The position numbers and the translations under genes were made by a program. A stretch of 64,000 nucleotides of DNA. Origin: JBJGXI01 sp045635475. Lineage in GTDB: Bacteria; Bacillota; Bacilli; Bacillales; Amphibacillaceae. The stretch spans positions 55,707-119,706 of the forward strand of contig NZ_JBJGXI010000008.1 in NCBI RefSeq assembly GCF_045635475.1, given 5' to 3'. Shown here piece after piece: positions 1 through 9,152 of the stretch. Every line of letters begins with the position of its first letter. Position 1 is the stretch's first letter. The notes under the pieces are model-generated. The model did no database searches, was not told the origin of the DNA, and saw only the letters and a program-made list of their open reading frames with translations.

Positions 1-157
1 CTGGTTAGTAACTGCGTATGTTTATAATAAAGTCAATTTTATAATTACCATCCATATTTGAGATTGGAGATGGTCTAGCCAACCTTTTGTATGTAAACTT
101 TGCAAAAAAATTAGAGCGTCAACAAGAGTACTGGTGAGTTATTGGGAGGTTTTAAAT

Positions 158-814
158 ATGAGTAAAGTTATTACAACAGAAGAATTATTACCATTTTTCA
201 AAGATGGAATGACAGTAATGATTGGTGGTTTCATGGGTGTAGGAACACCTGGTACGTTGGTAGATGCTTTAATTAAATCTAATACCAAAAATATAACGTT
301 GATTGCTAGTGACACAGCAACTGCAGAAACGGGTGTCGGTCCATTAATTGTAAATAAACGTGTTGGCAAAGTAATCACCTCCCATATAGGAACCAACCGA
401 GAGACAGGGAGACAAATGATAGCTGGTGAAATAGAAGTTGAACTTGTTCCTCAGGGGACATTAGCAGAACGAGTGCGTGCAGGAGGGTCAGGATTAGGTG
501 GAATACTCACTCCCACAGGTGTTGGAACTGTAGTTGAAGAAGGGAAACAAAAGATCGTTGTTGATGGAAAAGAATATTTATTAGAAAAACCATTCCGTGC
601 CAATGTTGCTCTTTTAAAAGCGAAGAAAGCAGATAGAGCTGGGAACTTAGTTTACCATAAATCTGCTCGCAATTTTAACCCAATAATGGCACTAGCGGCA
701 GAATTGGTGATTGCAGAAGTAGAAGAAGTTGTTGAGATTGGAGAAATTGATCCAGATCATGTCGTCACTACAGGAATTCTTATCGATAAAATAGTAGTCA
801 AAGGTGGTGATTAA
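158..814 (+). CDS. scoA: 3-oxoacid (acetoacetate) CoA-transferase, subunit A
   Basis: Alpha subunit of a family I CoA-transferase that moves CoA from succinyl-CoA or acetyl-CoA to acetoacetate. The N-terminal glycine-rich stretch IGGFMGVGTP (about residues 22-31) and the overall 218-residue length fit AtoD/ScoA. The ATG at 158 is chosen because a GGGAGG ribosome binding site lies at 144-149; an in-frame upstream start at 134 has no such site. The stop overlaps the ribosome binding site of the beta subunit, so the two are translationally coupled. The following hydroxybutyrate dehydrogenase supports acetoacetate as substrate; the CoA donor cannot be told from sequence. Confidence 0.9.
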   Translation: MSKVITTEELLPFFKDGMTVMIGGFMGVGTPGTLVDALIKSNTKNITLIASDTATAETGVGPLIVNKRVGKVITSHIGTNRETGRQMIAGEIEVELVPQGTLAERVRAGGSGLGGILTPTGVGTVVEEGKQKIVVDGKEYLLEKPFRANVALLKAKKADRAGNLVYHKSARNFNPIMALAAELVIAEVEEVVEIGEIDPDHVVTTGILIDKIVVKGGD

Positions 815-815
815 G

Positions 816-1472
816 GTGAATCAATCAAAAACTAACCTAAAAGAGACGATTGCCAAACGTGTAGCAAAAGAAATGAATGATGGTGATGTGATTAATCTGG
901 GAATAGGAATTCCTACATTAGTTCCTAATTACTTACGAGAAGGCATCAAGGTCATACTCCAATCTGAAAATGGGTTTACTGGATTGGGACCATTACAGAA
1001 AGAAATCGATCCTGAATTAGTAAACGCTGGAGGACAGCCGACAGGGATCATTCCAGGTGCTGCGTTTTTCGATAGTAACTTTTCATTTCAGTTAATCCGA
1101 GGCGGTCATATTGATGTTACAGTTCTTGGGGCTTTAGAAGTAGATACTTACGGAAACCTAGCTAGCTGGATGATACCAGGAAAAATGATTGCGGGAATGG
1201 GCGGCGCGATGGATCTTGTAACAGGTGCCAAGAAGGTAATTATCGCAATGGAACACTGCACGAAAAGTGGAGCCTCCAAAATTGTTGATTTATGCCAGTT
1301 GCCGCTGACAGGAAAAGGGGTAGTAGACTTAATCGTAACTGAACTCGCTGTATTTCGTGTAAGTGAGGAAGGTCTAATATTGGAGGATCTTCAAGAAGGT
1401 GTAGAGCTGGGTATGGTAATTGAAAAAACAGAAGCTACGTTTAAGGTTGGATCTAAATTTGCACCACAATAA
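816..1472 (+). CDS. scoB: 3-oxoacid (acetoacetate) CoA-transferase, subunit B
   Basis: Beta subunit of the same CoA-transferase. It carries the family motif SENGFTGLGP, whose glutamate (Glu51 from this start) is the residue that forms the covalent glutamyl-CoA intermediate in family I enzymes, and NLGIGIPT near residue 27. The GTG at 816 is preferred over GTGs at 804 and 807 because AAGGTGG at 801-807 then sits at normal spacing. It follows the alpha subunit with almost no gap, as expected for an alpha2beta2 or alpha-beta complex. Confidence 0.9.
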   Translation: MNQSKTNLKETIAKRVAKEMNDGDVINLGIGIPTLVPNYLREGIKVILQSENGFTGLGPLQKEIDPELVNAGGQPTGIIPGAAFFDSNFSFQLIRGGHIDVTVLGALEVDTYGNLASWMIPGKMIAGMGGAMDLVTGAKKVIIAMEHCTKSGASKIVDLCQLPLTGKGVVDLIVTELAVFRVSEEGLILEDLQEGVELGMVIEKTEATFKVGSKFAPQ

Positions 1473-1491
1473 TACATGAGGAGGAAAAATC

Positions 1492-2265
1492 GTGCAAGGG
1501 AAAGTAGTATTCATAACAGGAGCAGCAAGTGGGATTGGATATCAGATTGGAGTTGAATTTTTAAAAAATGGAGCACGTGTTGTTTTCACGGATATGGACG
1601 AAGAAAAACTTCAGCAAGTGACTAATGAACTTCGTAATGGTGACTATGATTGCTTGGGCATTAAAGTCGATGTGACAAAAGAGGCAGACATAAAATTTGC
1701 TATAAATGAAACAGTTAAGCAATACGGGAGACTGGATATTTTGTTAAATAACGCAGGTTTACAGCATGTATCACCAATCGAACAATTTCCAACGGCTAAA
1801 TTTGAGTTAATGATAAAAGTAATGCAAATTGCCCCTTTTATTGCGATCAAGCATTGCTTACCGATTATGAAAAAACAAGGATGGGGTCGAATCGTAAATA
1901 TGGCGTCTATTAATGGCTTAGTTGGCTTCGCAGGCAAAGCAGCCTATAATAGTGCCAAACATGGTGTGATTGGTTTAACGAAAGTAGCTGCACTAGAGGT
2001 TGCAGACTATGATATTACAGTAAATGCAATCTGCCCGGGTTACGTTGATACGCCACTTGTACGTGGACAATTCGAAGAGTTAGCCAAAACACGAAACGTA
2101 TCAGTAGAAAAAGTGAAAGAACAAGTGCTTTATCCATTAATTCCGCAACGAAGACTTCTAGATGTCCAAGAAATTGCTGATTATACTTTATTCCTAGCAA
2201 GTGAAAAGGCTAAAGGAGTTACCGGCCAAGCAGTTGTGCTGGACGGAGGATATACTGCACAGTGA
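1492..2265 (+). CDS. bdhA: 3-hydroxybutyrate dehydrogenase (SDR family)
   Basis: Short-chain dehydrogenase of 257 residues with the cofactor motif TGAASGIG (9-16), NNAG (86-89) and the catalytic Ser139-Tyr152-x3-Lys156 set in YNSAKHG. Placement 19 bp after the acetoacetate CoA-transferase genes, with its own GAGGAGG site and a GTG start, points to D-3-hydroxybutyrate dehydrogenase. Together the three genes take 3-hydroxybutyrate to acetoacetyl-CoA. The family assignment is certain; the substrate rests on context and on sequence feel (PGYVDTPLV and LDGGYTAQ near the C-terminus are typical of BDH). Confidence 0.85.
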   Translation: MQGKVVFITGAASGIGYQIGVEFLKNGARVVFTDMDEEKLQQVTNELRNGDYDCLGIKVDVTKEADIKFAINETVKQYGRLDILLNNAGLQHVSPIEQFPTAKFELMIKVMQIAPFIAIKHCLPIMKKQGWGRIVNMASINGLVGFAGKAAYNSAKHGVIGLTKVAALEVADYDITVNAICPGYVDTPLVRGQFEELAKTRNVSVEKVKEQVLYPLIPQRRLLDVQEIADYTLFLASEKAKGVTGQAVVLDGGYTAQ

Positions 2266-2382
2266 ATTGAAGTTTATCCACATTTACTAAGGCTTTTTTG
2301 GCTTGATATAAATAACAGAAATACACGACATTTAAGTTTTAAGTATGAAAGAATGTAGACACACCATTAAAACAAAAAATAC

Positions 2383-2407
2383 TTATGAAATGGAGTCAAT
2401 TTCATAA
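2383..2407. repeat. Short inverted repeat downstream of bdhA
   Basis: TTATGAAAT and ATTTCATAA face each other around a 7-nt loop. No T-tract follows, so it is a poor terminator. The arms resemble the ends of the small inverted-repeat element found near 39.2 and 40.9 kb. The rest of 2266-2498 shows no gene. Confidence 0.4.
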
Positions 2408-2498
2408 GCATATGGAATAATCGGTGGATTAACAGAACAACAGGCACTAGCCTTATCTTAATCTGGCGACGGAAGCACATACGAGTGGTATAAATATT

Positions 2499-3242
2499 TT
2501 ACGATATCCTCTTCGCATGAACGACAAGCCTAGCATTATCAAAAATATAGCTACAAGTGGATAAGGTAAGAATATTATGATCAATGCTAACCGTTGTATC
2601 ATTAGGATACATCGATTTGTTGTTAATCGTATCTAGAAAACGAGCGAATTCATCTCTACTAGCAAATGATTCCTTAATATAATTAAAACTGATGTCTGTC
2701 TCATAAACTGAAAAAATCTCCCACTCCATATCCTCCTGCAGTGTGGAAAAATGAATAATACGATTGTCATTATAAAATTGTTGATCTTTATACTTAACTA
2801 AATCATAAAACATCGTCTTGTTTTTCATATAATGGCCATATATAATTGTGTTTTTACTAAGTTCGTTCGTTTTGTTACGAAAATCTAAAAAAATCGATCC
2901 TGCTTTATTTTCTTGCTTTCTAACGTTATGTTTCAGATAGAAATCATTATCTGTTCCTTGAACTACTGGATAATCAATCGTGGTATTGGGGATCGTAATC
3001 CAACCAATAATGTCATCATTTATACGTAGTAATTCTTTGAATTTATCCTTATTGTCATTCGTATCTTCAGTTTCAGTAGGCGCAGTAATAGTAGATTCCC
3101 TTATCTCATCTTCCATCCGCGCATCTTCATAGATATCATGAATTTCTTCATTTAGTTTTTTCTCTTGCCAATTTCCATAGAGATCATAGCCGGTTATACC
3201 TAAAGTTATACATAATAACAGTACAATTACATATTTTCTCAT
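2499..3242 (-). CDS. srtB: Class B sortase
   Basis: Membrane-anchored transpeptidase that cleaves a sorting motif and links the protein to peptidoglycan. An N-terminal signal anchor (about residues 4-19) is followed by a sortase B catalytic domain: DIIGWITIPNTTIDYPVVQG (78-97), the catalytic His137 in YGHYM, Cys230 in TLSTCSY and Arg238 in ARLVVH. Length 247 matches SrtB. It lies directly downstream of the giant wall protein on the same strand, whose C-terminal NPKTG motif is of the type cut by class B sortases (B. anthracis SrtB acts on NPKTG of IsdC). A hairpin and a dispersed repeat separate the two genes, so it may be transcribed separately. Confidence 0.93.
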   Translation of the reverse strand: MRKYVIVLLLCITLGITGYDLYGNWQEKKLNEEIHDIYEDARMEDEIRESTITAPTETEDTNDNKDKFKELLRINDDIIGWITIPNTTIDYPVVQGTDNDFYLKHNVRKQENKAGSIFLDFRNKTNELSKNTIIYGHYMKNKTMFYDLVKYKDQQFYNDNRIIHFSTLQEDMEWEIFSVYETDISFNYIKESFASRDEFARFLDTINNKSMYPNDTTVSIDHNILTLSTCSYIFDNARLVVHAKRIS

Positions 3243-3558
3243 TTTATCACCTCTAAAGAAAAAAATGAGGGGAGAACACTCCCCTCTTGAAATAGCTACA
3301 TAGGAAATTATAAAATATACTAAATGTGGATAACATTAAGCATTAGCCACGGCCAGCTCCGAGCGCCAGCGACTAGCGAGACTTCCCTCACCTTCGTACG
3401 ATAAGTCAACATCGATTCACTTCGTTCACCGTGTTTCCTTTATCTCCTCGAAAATATAGAACAATTTTCTTCGTGCGAGGTAAAGCTTCGAAGCATACTC
3501 TGGTCCTACGGTTCAGTCCAGTCCGTACGTCGCTAACCGGCGCTCTGCGCTTTTGTTC
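3243..3558. repeat. Intergenic region with hairpin and dispersed repeat (family A, copy 1)
   Basis: A hairpin AGGGGAG/CTCCCCT lies at about 3268-3287, just upstream of the sortase on the minus strand. Bases 3352-3555 hold a copy of a dispersed repeat starting AGCTCCGAGCGCCAG and ending GGCGCTCTGCGCTTTTG; internal blocks such as TTTATCTCCTC and CAATTTTCTTCGTGCGA recur at 18.3 kb. No gene is supported here. Confidence 0.6.
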
Positions 3559-6500
3559 TTACCCTCTTCTTTTAACCTTACGTGCTTTTATTTCCACAAT
3601 TACCAATGCAATAATAAGGATTACTAAAAGTAATTGCAAATATGGCATGTAATTAAATGATTGATCTCCAGTTTTTGGATTAGGTACATCATTGTTTTTA
3701 ATAGGTTCCAACTGAATGTCGTGTCTTACGATATCATATTCTACGGAAATGGTTGGGCTAACATACTCTTTATATCCAGGTGCTGTTGCCACAAGATAAT
3801 AATCGGTTGTTGGAAAGACCATATAGGCATATTTTCCGTATTGATCACTGTTTTGTGGGTTTGCATTATTGTTTGGTGCAAAGTTCACTAATTCTGGAAG
3901 TTCTACCAAAGTGTCTGGTGTTATGCCATTGTCTCTATTGCGTTTCGTATCTGCGTAATACAGTTCTACATGAACGCCTTCAACAACTTCACCAGTATCT
4001 TTATTTGTGATTGTTCCATATGGGTCGATTAAGTTTTCAATAATCGTTAACTGACCGTCTTCATTTATTGTTACGATGGGTAGTGAGCCATCCGCTAAGG
4101 TATTGATTACGATTTCTTCGCCTGATCTAATCTCATACCTTAACTCTAACGCATAATCACCAGTGTTAAATCCTTCAATATTGAATACCCCATTTTCATC
4201 AACTGGGTATCCATTTCCATTGTTCATATAATTTCCAGAAGCATCTTTAAGATAAACACGTAACTTACTAGGATCTCCTGGTAAATTAAATGATTCTGTA
4301 CCATCTGTGTTTTTACTTCCGATAATACCGGAAATGGTTTTACGTGAATCAAAGATTTCATCACCTGTTCCAGTAACAGCATCAACATCTACCGTTTGCT
4401 TGAAAGTAACTTGTTTTGATTCATTCCCTACTTGTACAGTTTTCGTTATAGCAATGCTATAAGATGTGTCTCCGCGAGGAATTGCAAAGGAATATTTCCC
4501 GTCTGGACCTGTAATAGCTTCAGCAGAAAAATCTATAACTCCGTCTTCATCGAAGTCTTTTGTAATCTTAACAATTGCACCTTCAATTGGATCAGGTTTC
4601 CCATCATTATCATTGTCATAATTACTAGTCACAATACCTGAAACTCTTCCAGGTAAGAACGTAATCATGACCTGTTCTGATGCATATAACTTGTTCAATT
4701 TATCATCTACTGTTGCAGTAACATCAATAAGCTGTGAAAGAATACCTTGTATTTTCTCGGATTTATACGTTACAGTAGCAATCCCTTGTTCATTTGTTTG
4801 AACACTTGTTTGACCAACAAATGAGCCACGTGGTGCAGAAAAATCGACTGTAACATTAGATAAAGGCTTGCCATCTTTATCTGTTAATTTTGCAATTAAT
4901 TGTGTCGTAGACTTACCATCACCTACTATTGAACTCGGATTAGCCGATAGTTCAATATTAAATTTGATTAACTCAAAATCCATTACAATTTCGGTTTGTG
5001 ATGTGTCTTTAGGTAGTGCTTCGAATTCTCGTGTTTTCGTACCATACTCGTTTTTCTTAATCACGATTGCGTATTGCGTTGTTTTAATATTTTCGAATTT
5101 GTAGGTTCCATCAGCAGCGGTTGTTGTTTGTGCTACTTCAACCGATTCGGTTGGATCAAACAACGTTACAGTGGCACCTTCTATTGGATTACCATTTTCC
5201 TGGTCAACTACAGTACCTTTTACATCAATTTCCGTAACAACGTGGAAATTATTGTCTTCTGCGATTACGATTGGCTGTTCCGTCTGAAGCTCTTGATCTG
5301 CTAAGCTATAAGTCTTGAAAACTGCTGTATAAGTGCCAGCTTGCATATCATCAGAAAGATAGTAAGTTACATTTTCCCAAATCTTGAAACCGTCAGCTGT
5401 AAAAGTATCTGCATTCGATAATTGAAGCTCGACTAGCTCGCCATCAATGTCAGCTTTTACTTTTTCAACGCCTGTAGTACTAATCGCAGACAATTTAAGT
5501 GGCTTACCTGGTGCAACAATTACTTCTGGCGTTTGTTCCCCTTTACTGCGTTGTCCAACCCATCCATCGACAGGCTTCATCGCAAGAGAAACAGTAACAG
5601 TTGCTGGTTCACTTTCTTTTCCATCAGCATCCTTTACAGTGTAAGTAAAAGTATCGGATTCTGTATATGCTCCAGTTGACTGATAAGTAACGGTATTCCC
5701 CTCGTTAGTTAATGTTCCGTGAATAGGTTGATCTTTAATACTATATTCAAAGCCTGCTTGATCTGAATCAACATCAGTAGCCTCAAGTGTAATGTCAACA
5801 GGTACTTGTTCTAATGTTGATTTTGATAGATTTACAGCAACTGGTGCGTCATTAACGGGTGTAATAGTTATTTTCACCGCTGCAGGAGTTTTTGCAAAAT
5901 CGATTCCATCTGAACTAGTATAGTTAAAAGATGTAGTTCCATTCCAGTTTTCATTCGGAATAAACTTAAGATGTTCTATTTGATTAGCCTTTATCTTTGC
6001 ATTTGCTAATAACACTGTATCCCCGATTTTAAGGGTGCCGTTTTCTGGTAGATTAATAATGTTGATTTGATTTAATGTGCCAGCTTGGTCATTGTCAGAA
6101 AATTGATCTGTAAAATCGGTTGCCGTAAAGGTAATGACTGTGTCTTCTTCTCCAGTTTTCAAGATATCGTCAACTGAAGGAATCGCATTCCACAGCGCAT
6201 ATAACGTGACATTATCCGTAATTGGTGTCTCGAAATCATAGACGGTCGTTAAAGCTGAATCACTGTGCCAACCTTGGAATGTATATCCATCCCTTGTTGG
6301 TGATTCTGCTGGTTTAGTTGCAGTTGTATTAAAATCAACCGTTTGACTAGCTATGTCCGTACCTTGATTGCTATCAAAAGTAATCGTGTATTGATTAATC
6401 GTATATTGTGCCGTTACAGTTAACGCTGATGTGATCCTATCAAAATCTTTGTCCCAACCATTAAACGTGTATCCAGTTCGAGTTGGGTTTGATGGAGCTG

Positions 6501-8679
6501 TTGCACTACTACCATAATCAACCGTGTCTGTAGTCAAGGTGTCTCCATCATAATCTTTAAAAGTAACTTCAAAAGTATTGATTGTCCATTTAGCATATAA
6601 CGTAGTATCGTCTTTGATCTTTGTGTCAAAGGCATAGGCGGTTTCTAGCTCTGCATCACTGTGCCAACCTTCAAAAGTGTAACCAGTCCTCGTTGGCTCA
6701 GTGGGTTCGCTCACAGTAGTGTCATAAGTTACCTTTTTACTGTCTATTTCTGTCCCTCCATTGCTATCAAAAGTAACGGTGTACTCGTTTATACTATATT
6801 TTGCATATACGTCTAAGTTAGAAAGGATATTATTAAATGCTTTATCCCATTCAGTGAACGTATACCCTTCGCGAGTCGGAATTGTAGGAGCAGTTGCAGC
6901 TTGATTGTATTCGACTTCTTCTTTCTTTAAAATGGTCGAGTCAAAATCGTTAAACGTAACGGTAAAAGTATTTATATTCCACTTAGCATACAAGGTGGTA
7001 TCAGCCTGAATCTGGGATGAAAAGTCAAATGCGCTTGTTAAGGCTTCATCGCTGTACCAGCCATCGAATGTATATCCAACTTTAGTTGGAGGTGCTGGTT
7101 CGTTTGCAGTTGAATTATATGCGACCGTTTGATTGCCAATATCTGTACCGTCATTGCTGTCAAAGCTAACGGTATATTTGTTAATACTGTATACTGCATT
7201 AACAGTTAAATCAGATGTCACGTTATCAAAGGTGCTATCCCAACCTGTGAACGTATACCCTTCTTGTGTCGGTTCAGCAGGAGCAGTTGCCTTCTTATTA
7301 TAATCAACGTCCTCTGTCTTCAAGGTGTCTCCATTATGATCTTTAAATGTAACTTTATAAGAATTTATAGACCACTTGGCGTAAAGTGTAATGTCTTCTT
7401 TAATTTGTGAGTTAAAATCAAAAACTGTGTTGAGTGCTTCATCACTATACCAGTTTTGGAAGGCATGTCCTTCTTTTGTAGGATCTGCTGGTTCGTCTAC
7501 CGTTGACTCATAGGCAACAGTTTCCGTATTTACTGAACTTCCTCCATTACTATCAAACGTAACGGTATGTGTGATGTTTTTTGTTGTATTAGCTTCAGCT
7601 GTTTTTGGGTTTCCAAAGGAATTTGTAACACTTGCTGTAACAGTTATAGTGCGATTTGCAAAGTCTGATAAGTCTACATCGATTGAATAAGTTCCATTGT
7701 CCTGGACTTCTGTTATATAATCCGTTGTTTTACCATCAACATTATTTTCATTAGTGTCAGTTATTGTAATAACTACTCTTTGACCAGGAGATACATTATC
7801 TGTTGATCCTGAAATGTGAACCGATTCAATATCATCGTCTGGATTTGATATTATACCGTCTCCTCCATCTTCAATACTTACTTTTATATCTGGTGCTTCT
7901 GGATTTAAAACGGGATCCTTAGCGGACTTAAAGATTCCTTCTTCACCAAAATTTATGGAAAATTCCCTTGCATTTGACGTTGTATTATTATTACCCGCCA
8001 AAATGTCTAAGCTAGTAACTGGGGCTGTATAATTTGCAACTACTGCAGCAGAATCTTCAAATTGAACATTTGGAAGCGTATCGTTTATACCTGTGAAGCG
8101 GGTCCGACCATTTTCTTCATTTGACTCTACAGATAAACCCGAATTAGTACCTACTGTGTAAGATTCATAAGCGCTAATTTCTATAAATTCTTTATAATTA
8201 TCTTTCGATCCATCTATGTCAATCGCGGTTAAGTAAAAGTTTTTCAAATAGACCGGATAATTTGTAGAATGATTAATGAACTCAACTATAAATTTAACAT
8301 GACCCTCACCATTTCTAGTTCTAATCTTAGGATTAAAACGCTTGTTTTTTTCTTTATTCTCAAAATTTAATTCTGGATCTCCGGTGTTAGTTGGAAAGCT
8401 CTGGTCTGCATCTTCTAGATTTGCATTATTTTCTGCCTCAATAGTTATTTTAGCATCAACAATAATTTCTTCTTTAGTAATGATGTTTTGATAATATAAG
8501 ACCCTTTTTCCATCTTCTGTTGAGATTGTAGGTGTATCAAAATTTAAATTGTTATTATTAACGTTAACAATTTTAGTGTCTTCCGGACTTGCTGCAAATG
8601 AAAGATGTGGTATTACCAAATTTAAAATTAACACAAAAATAGTCATTATATATAATGACTTTCTACCAAATATACTCAT
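3559..8679 (-). CDS. Giant wall-anchored surface protein with InlB-type B repeats and NPKTG sorting signal
   Basis: Secreted 1706-residue protein predicted to be covalently attached to peptidoglycan. Signal peptide 1-29 ends SFA-A. Residues 30-365 are an unrecognised N-terminal region. Residues 369-830 are seven Listeria-Bacteroides (InlB B-type, Flg_new) repeats that alternate between a long form ending TLYAKW and a short form with GW and ending AxY. About 838-1035 are two cadherin/tandem-95-like domains (ENWNGTTSFNYTSSDG; ESDTFTYTVKDADG). About 1160-1240 is a carboxypeptidase regulatory-like or Cna_B fold, 1240-1340 a Big_1 (invasin-like) domain, then SdrD-B-like domains with Ca-binding-like DNDNDGKPD. 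The C-terminus is NPKTG (1667-1671), a hydrophobic helix and KARKVKRRG. A GGGGAGGG site precedes the ATG. The likely sortase is encoded just downstream. An adhesin role is inferred from domain type; the ligand is unknown. Confidence 0.92.
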   Translation of the reverse strand: MSIFGRKSLYIMTIFVLILNLVIPHLSFAASPEDTKIVNVNNNNLNFDTPTISTEDGKRVLYYQNIITKEEIIVDAKITIEAENNANLEDADQSFPTNTGDPELNFENKEKNKRFNPKIRTRNGEGHVKFIVEFINHSTNYPVYLKNFYLTAIDIDGSKDNYKEFIEISAYESYTVGTNSGLSVESNEENGRTRFTGINDTLPNVQFEDSAAVVANYTAPVTSLDILAGNNNTTSNAREFSINFGEEGIFKSAKDPVLNPEAPDIKVSIEDGGDGIISNPDDDIESVHISGSTDNVSPGQRVVITITDTNENNVDGKTTDYITEVQDNGTYSIDVDLSDFANRTITVTASVTNSFGNPKTAEANTTKNITHTVTFDSNGGSSVNTETVAYESTVDEPADPTKEGHAFQNWYSDEALNTVFDFNSQIKEDITLYAKWSINSYKVTFKDHNGDTLKTEDVDYNKKATAPAEPTQEGYTFTGWDSTFDNVTSDLTVNAVYSINKYTVSFDSNDGTDIGNQTVAYNSTANEPAPPTKVGYTFDGWYSDEALTSAFDFSSQIQADTTLYAKWNINTFTVTFNDFDSTILKKEEVEYNQAATAPTIPTREGYTFTEWDKAFNNILSNLDVYAKYSINEYTVTFDSNGGTEIDSKKVTYDTTVSEPTEPTRTGYTFEGWHSDAELETAYAFDTKIKDDTTLYAKWTINTFEVTFKDYDGDTLTTDTVDYGSSATAPSNPTRTGYTFNGWDKDFDRITSALTVTAQYTINQYTITFDSNQGTDIASQTVDFNTTATKPAESPTRDGYTFQGWHSDSALTTVYDFETPITDNVTLYALWNAIPSVDDILKTGEEDTVITFTATDFTDQFSDNDQAGTLNQINIINLPENGTLKIGDTVLLANAKIKANQIEHLKFIPNENWNGTTSFNYTSSDGIDFAKTPAAVKITITPVNDAPVAVNLSKSTLEQVPVDITLEATDVDSDQAGFEYSIKDQPIHGTLTNEGNTVTYQSTGAYTESDTFTYTVKDADGKESEPATVTVSLAMKPVDGWVGQRSKGEQTPEVIVAPGKPLKLSAISTTGVEKVKADIDGELVELQLSNADTFTADGFKIWENVTYYLSDDMQAGTYTAVFKTYSLADQELQTEQPIVIAEDNNFHVVTEIDVKGTVVDQENGNPIEGATVTLFDPTESVEVAQTTTAADGTYKFENIKTTQYAIVIKKNEYGTKTREFEALPKDTSQTEIVMDFELIKFNIELSANPSSIVGDGKSTTQLIAKLTDKDGKPLSNVTVDFSAPRGSFVGQTSVQTNEQGIATVTYKSEKIQGILSQLIDVTATVDDKLNKLYASEQVMITFLPGRVSGIVTSNYDNDNDGKPDPIEGAIVKITKDFDEDGVIDFSAEAITGPDGKYSFAIPRGDTSYSIAITKTVQVGNESKQVTFKQTVDVDAVTGTGDEIFDSRKTISGIIGSKNTDGTESFNLPGDPSKLRVYLKDASGNYMNNGNGYPVDENGVFNIEGFNTGDYALELRYEIRSGEEIVINTLADGSLPIVTINEDGQLTIIENLIDPYGTITNKDTGEVVEGVHVELYYADTKRNRDNGITPDTLVELPELVNFAPNNNANPQNSDQYGKYAYMVFPTTDYYLVATAPGYKEYVSPTISVEYDIVRHDIQLEPIKNNDVPNPKTGDQSFNYMPYLQLLLVILIIALVIVEIKARKVKRRG

Positions 8680-9152
8680 TTATTTCCCTCCCCTTATGAT
8701 AATTACATGAAGATAGCTAACCAATTTAAGTAAACGGTGTCATCAAATCACAATAAAATTTAAATTAGCATTACAGTAGAATATTAAGGTTAGTTAAAAT
8801 TTATATAAAATGGCAGACCCCCAAATTTTTCAGAGCAAAATTCTACTTAAACCAGCGTAGTTCTACAAGTTTCGACTACAATAAGTGACATTAATAGTCT
8901 AATTATAGTTTATTTTTCAAAAAAATCAAAATGTTTTTTAATGCCATTTCATTTATTTAATGGGGTTATTTCTTATATAAATGTTGTTGCACTTTTTGAC
9001 ATCATAAGTATTAATAAATACAATGAACAGATAGATAAAAGTTAATGCCAACATAGTCACATGTGACGATCATTTTATATAAAAAAGATGTATTATTCGC
9101 TCAAACAGTATACAATAATAAGATATGATACCATTCGTTAGGGAGATAAAAT
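8680..9152. other. AT-rich divergent intergenic region
   Basis: This 473-bp gap separates the divergent surface-protein and D-Asp ligase genes and should hold both promoters. It contains a perfect 12-bp palindrome GTCACATGTGAC at 9056-9067, possibly an operator. No ORF with a ribosome binding site or structured RNA was recognised. Confidence 0.4.
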
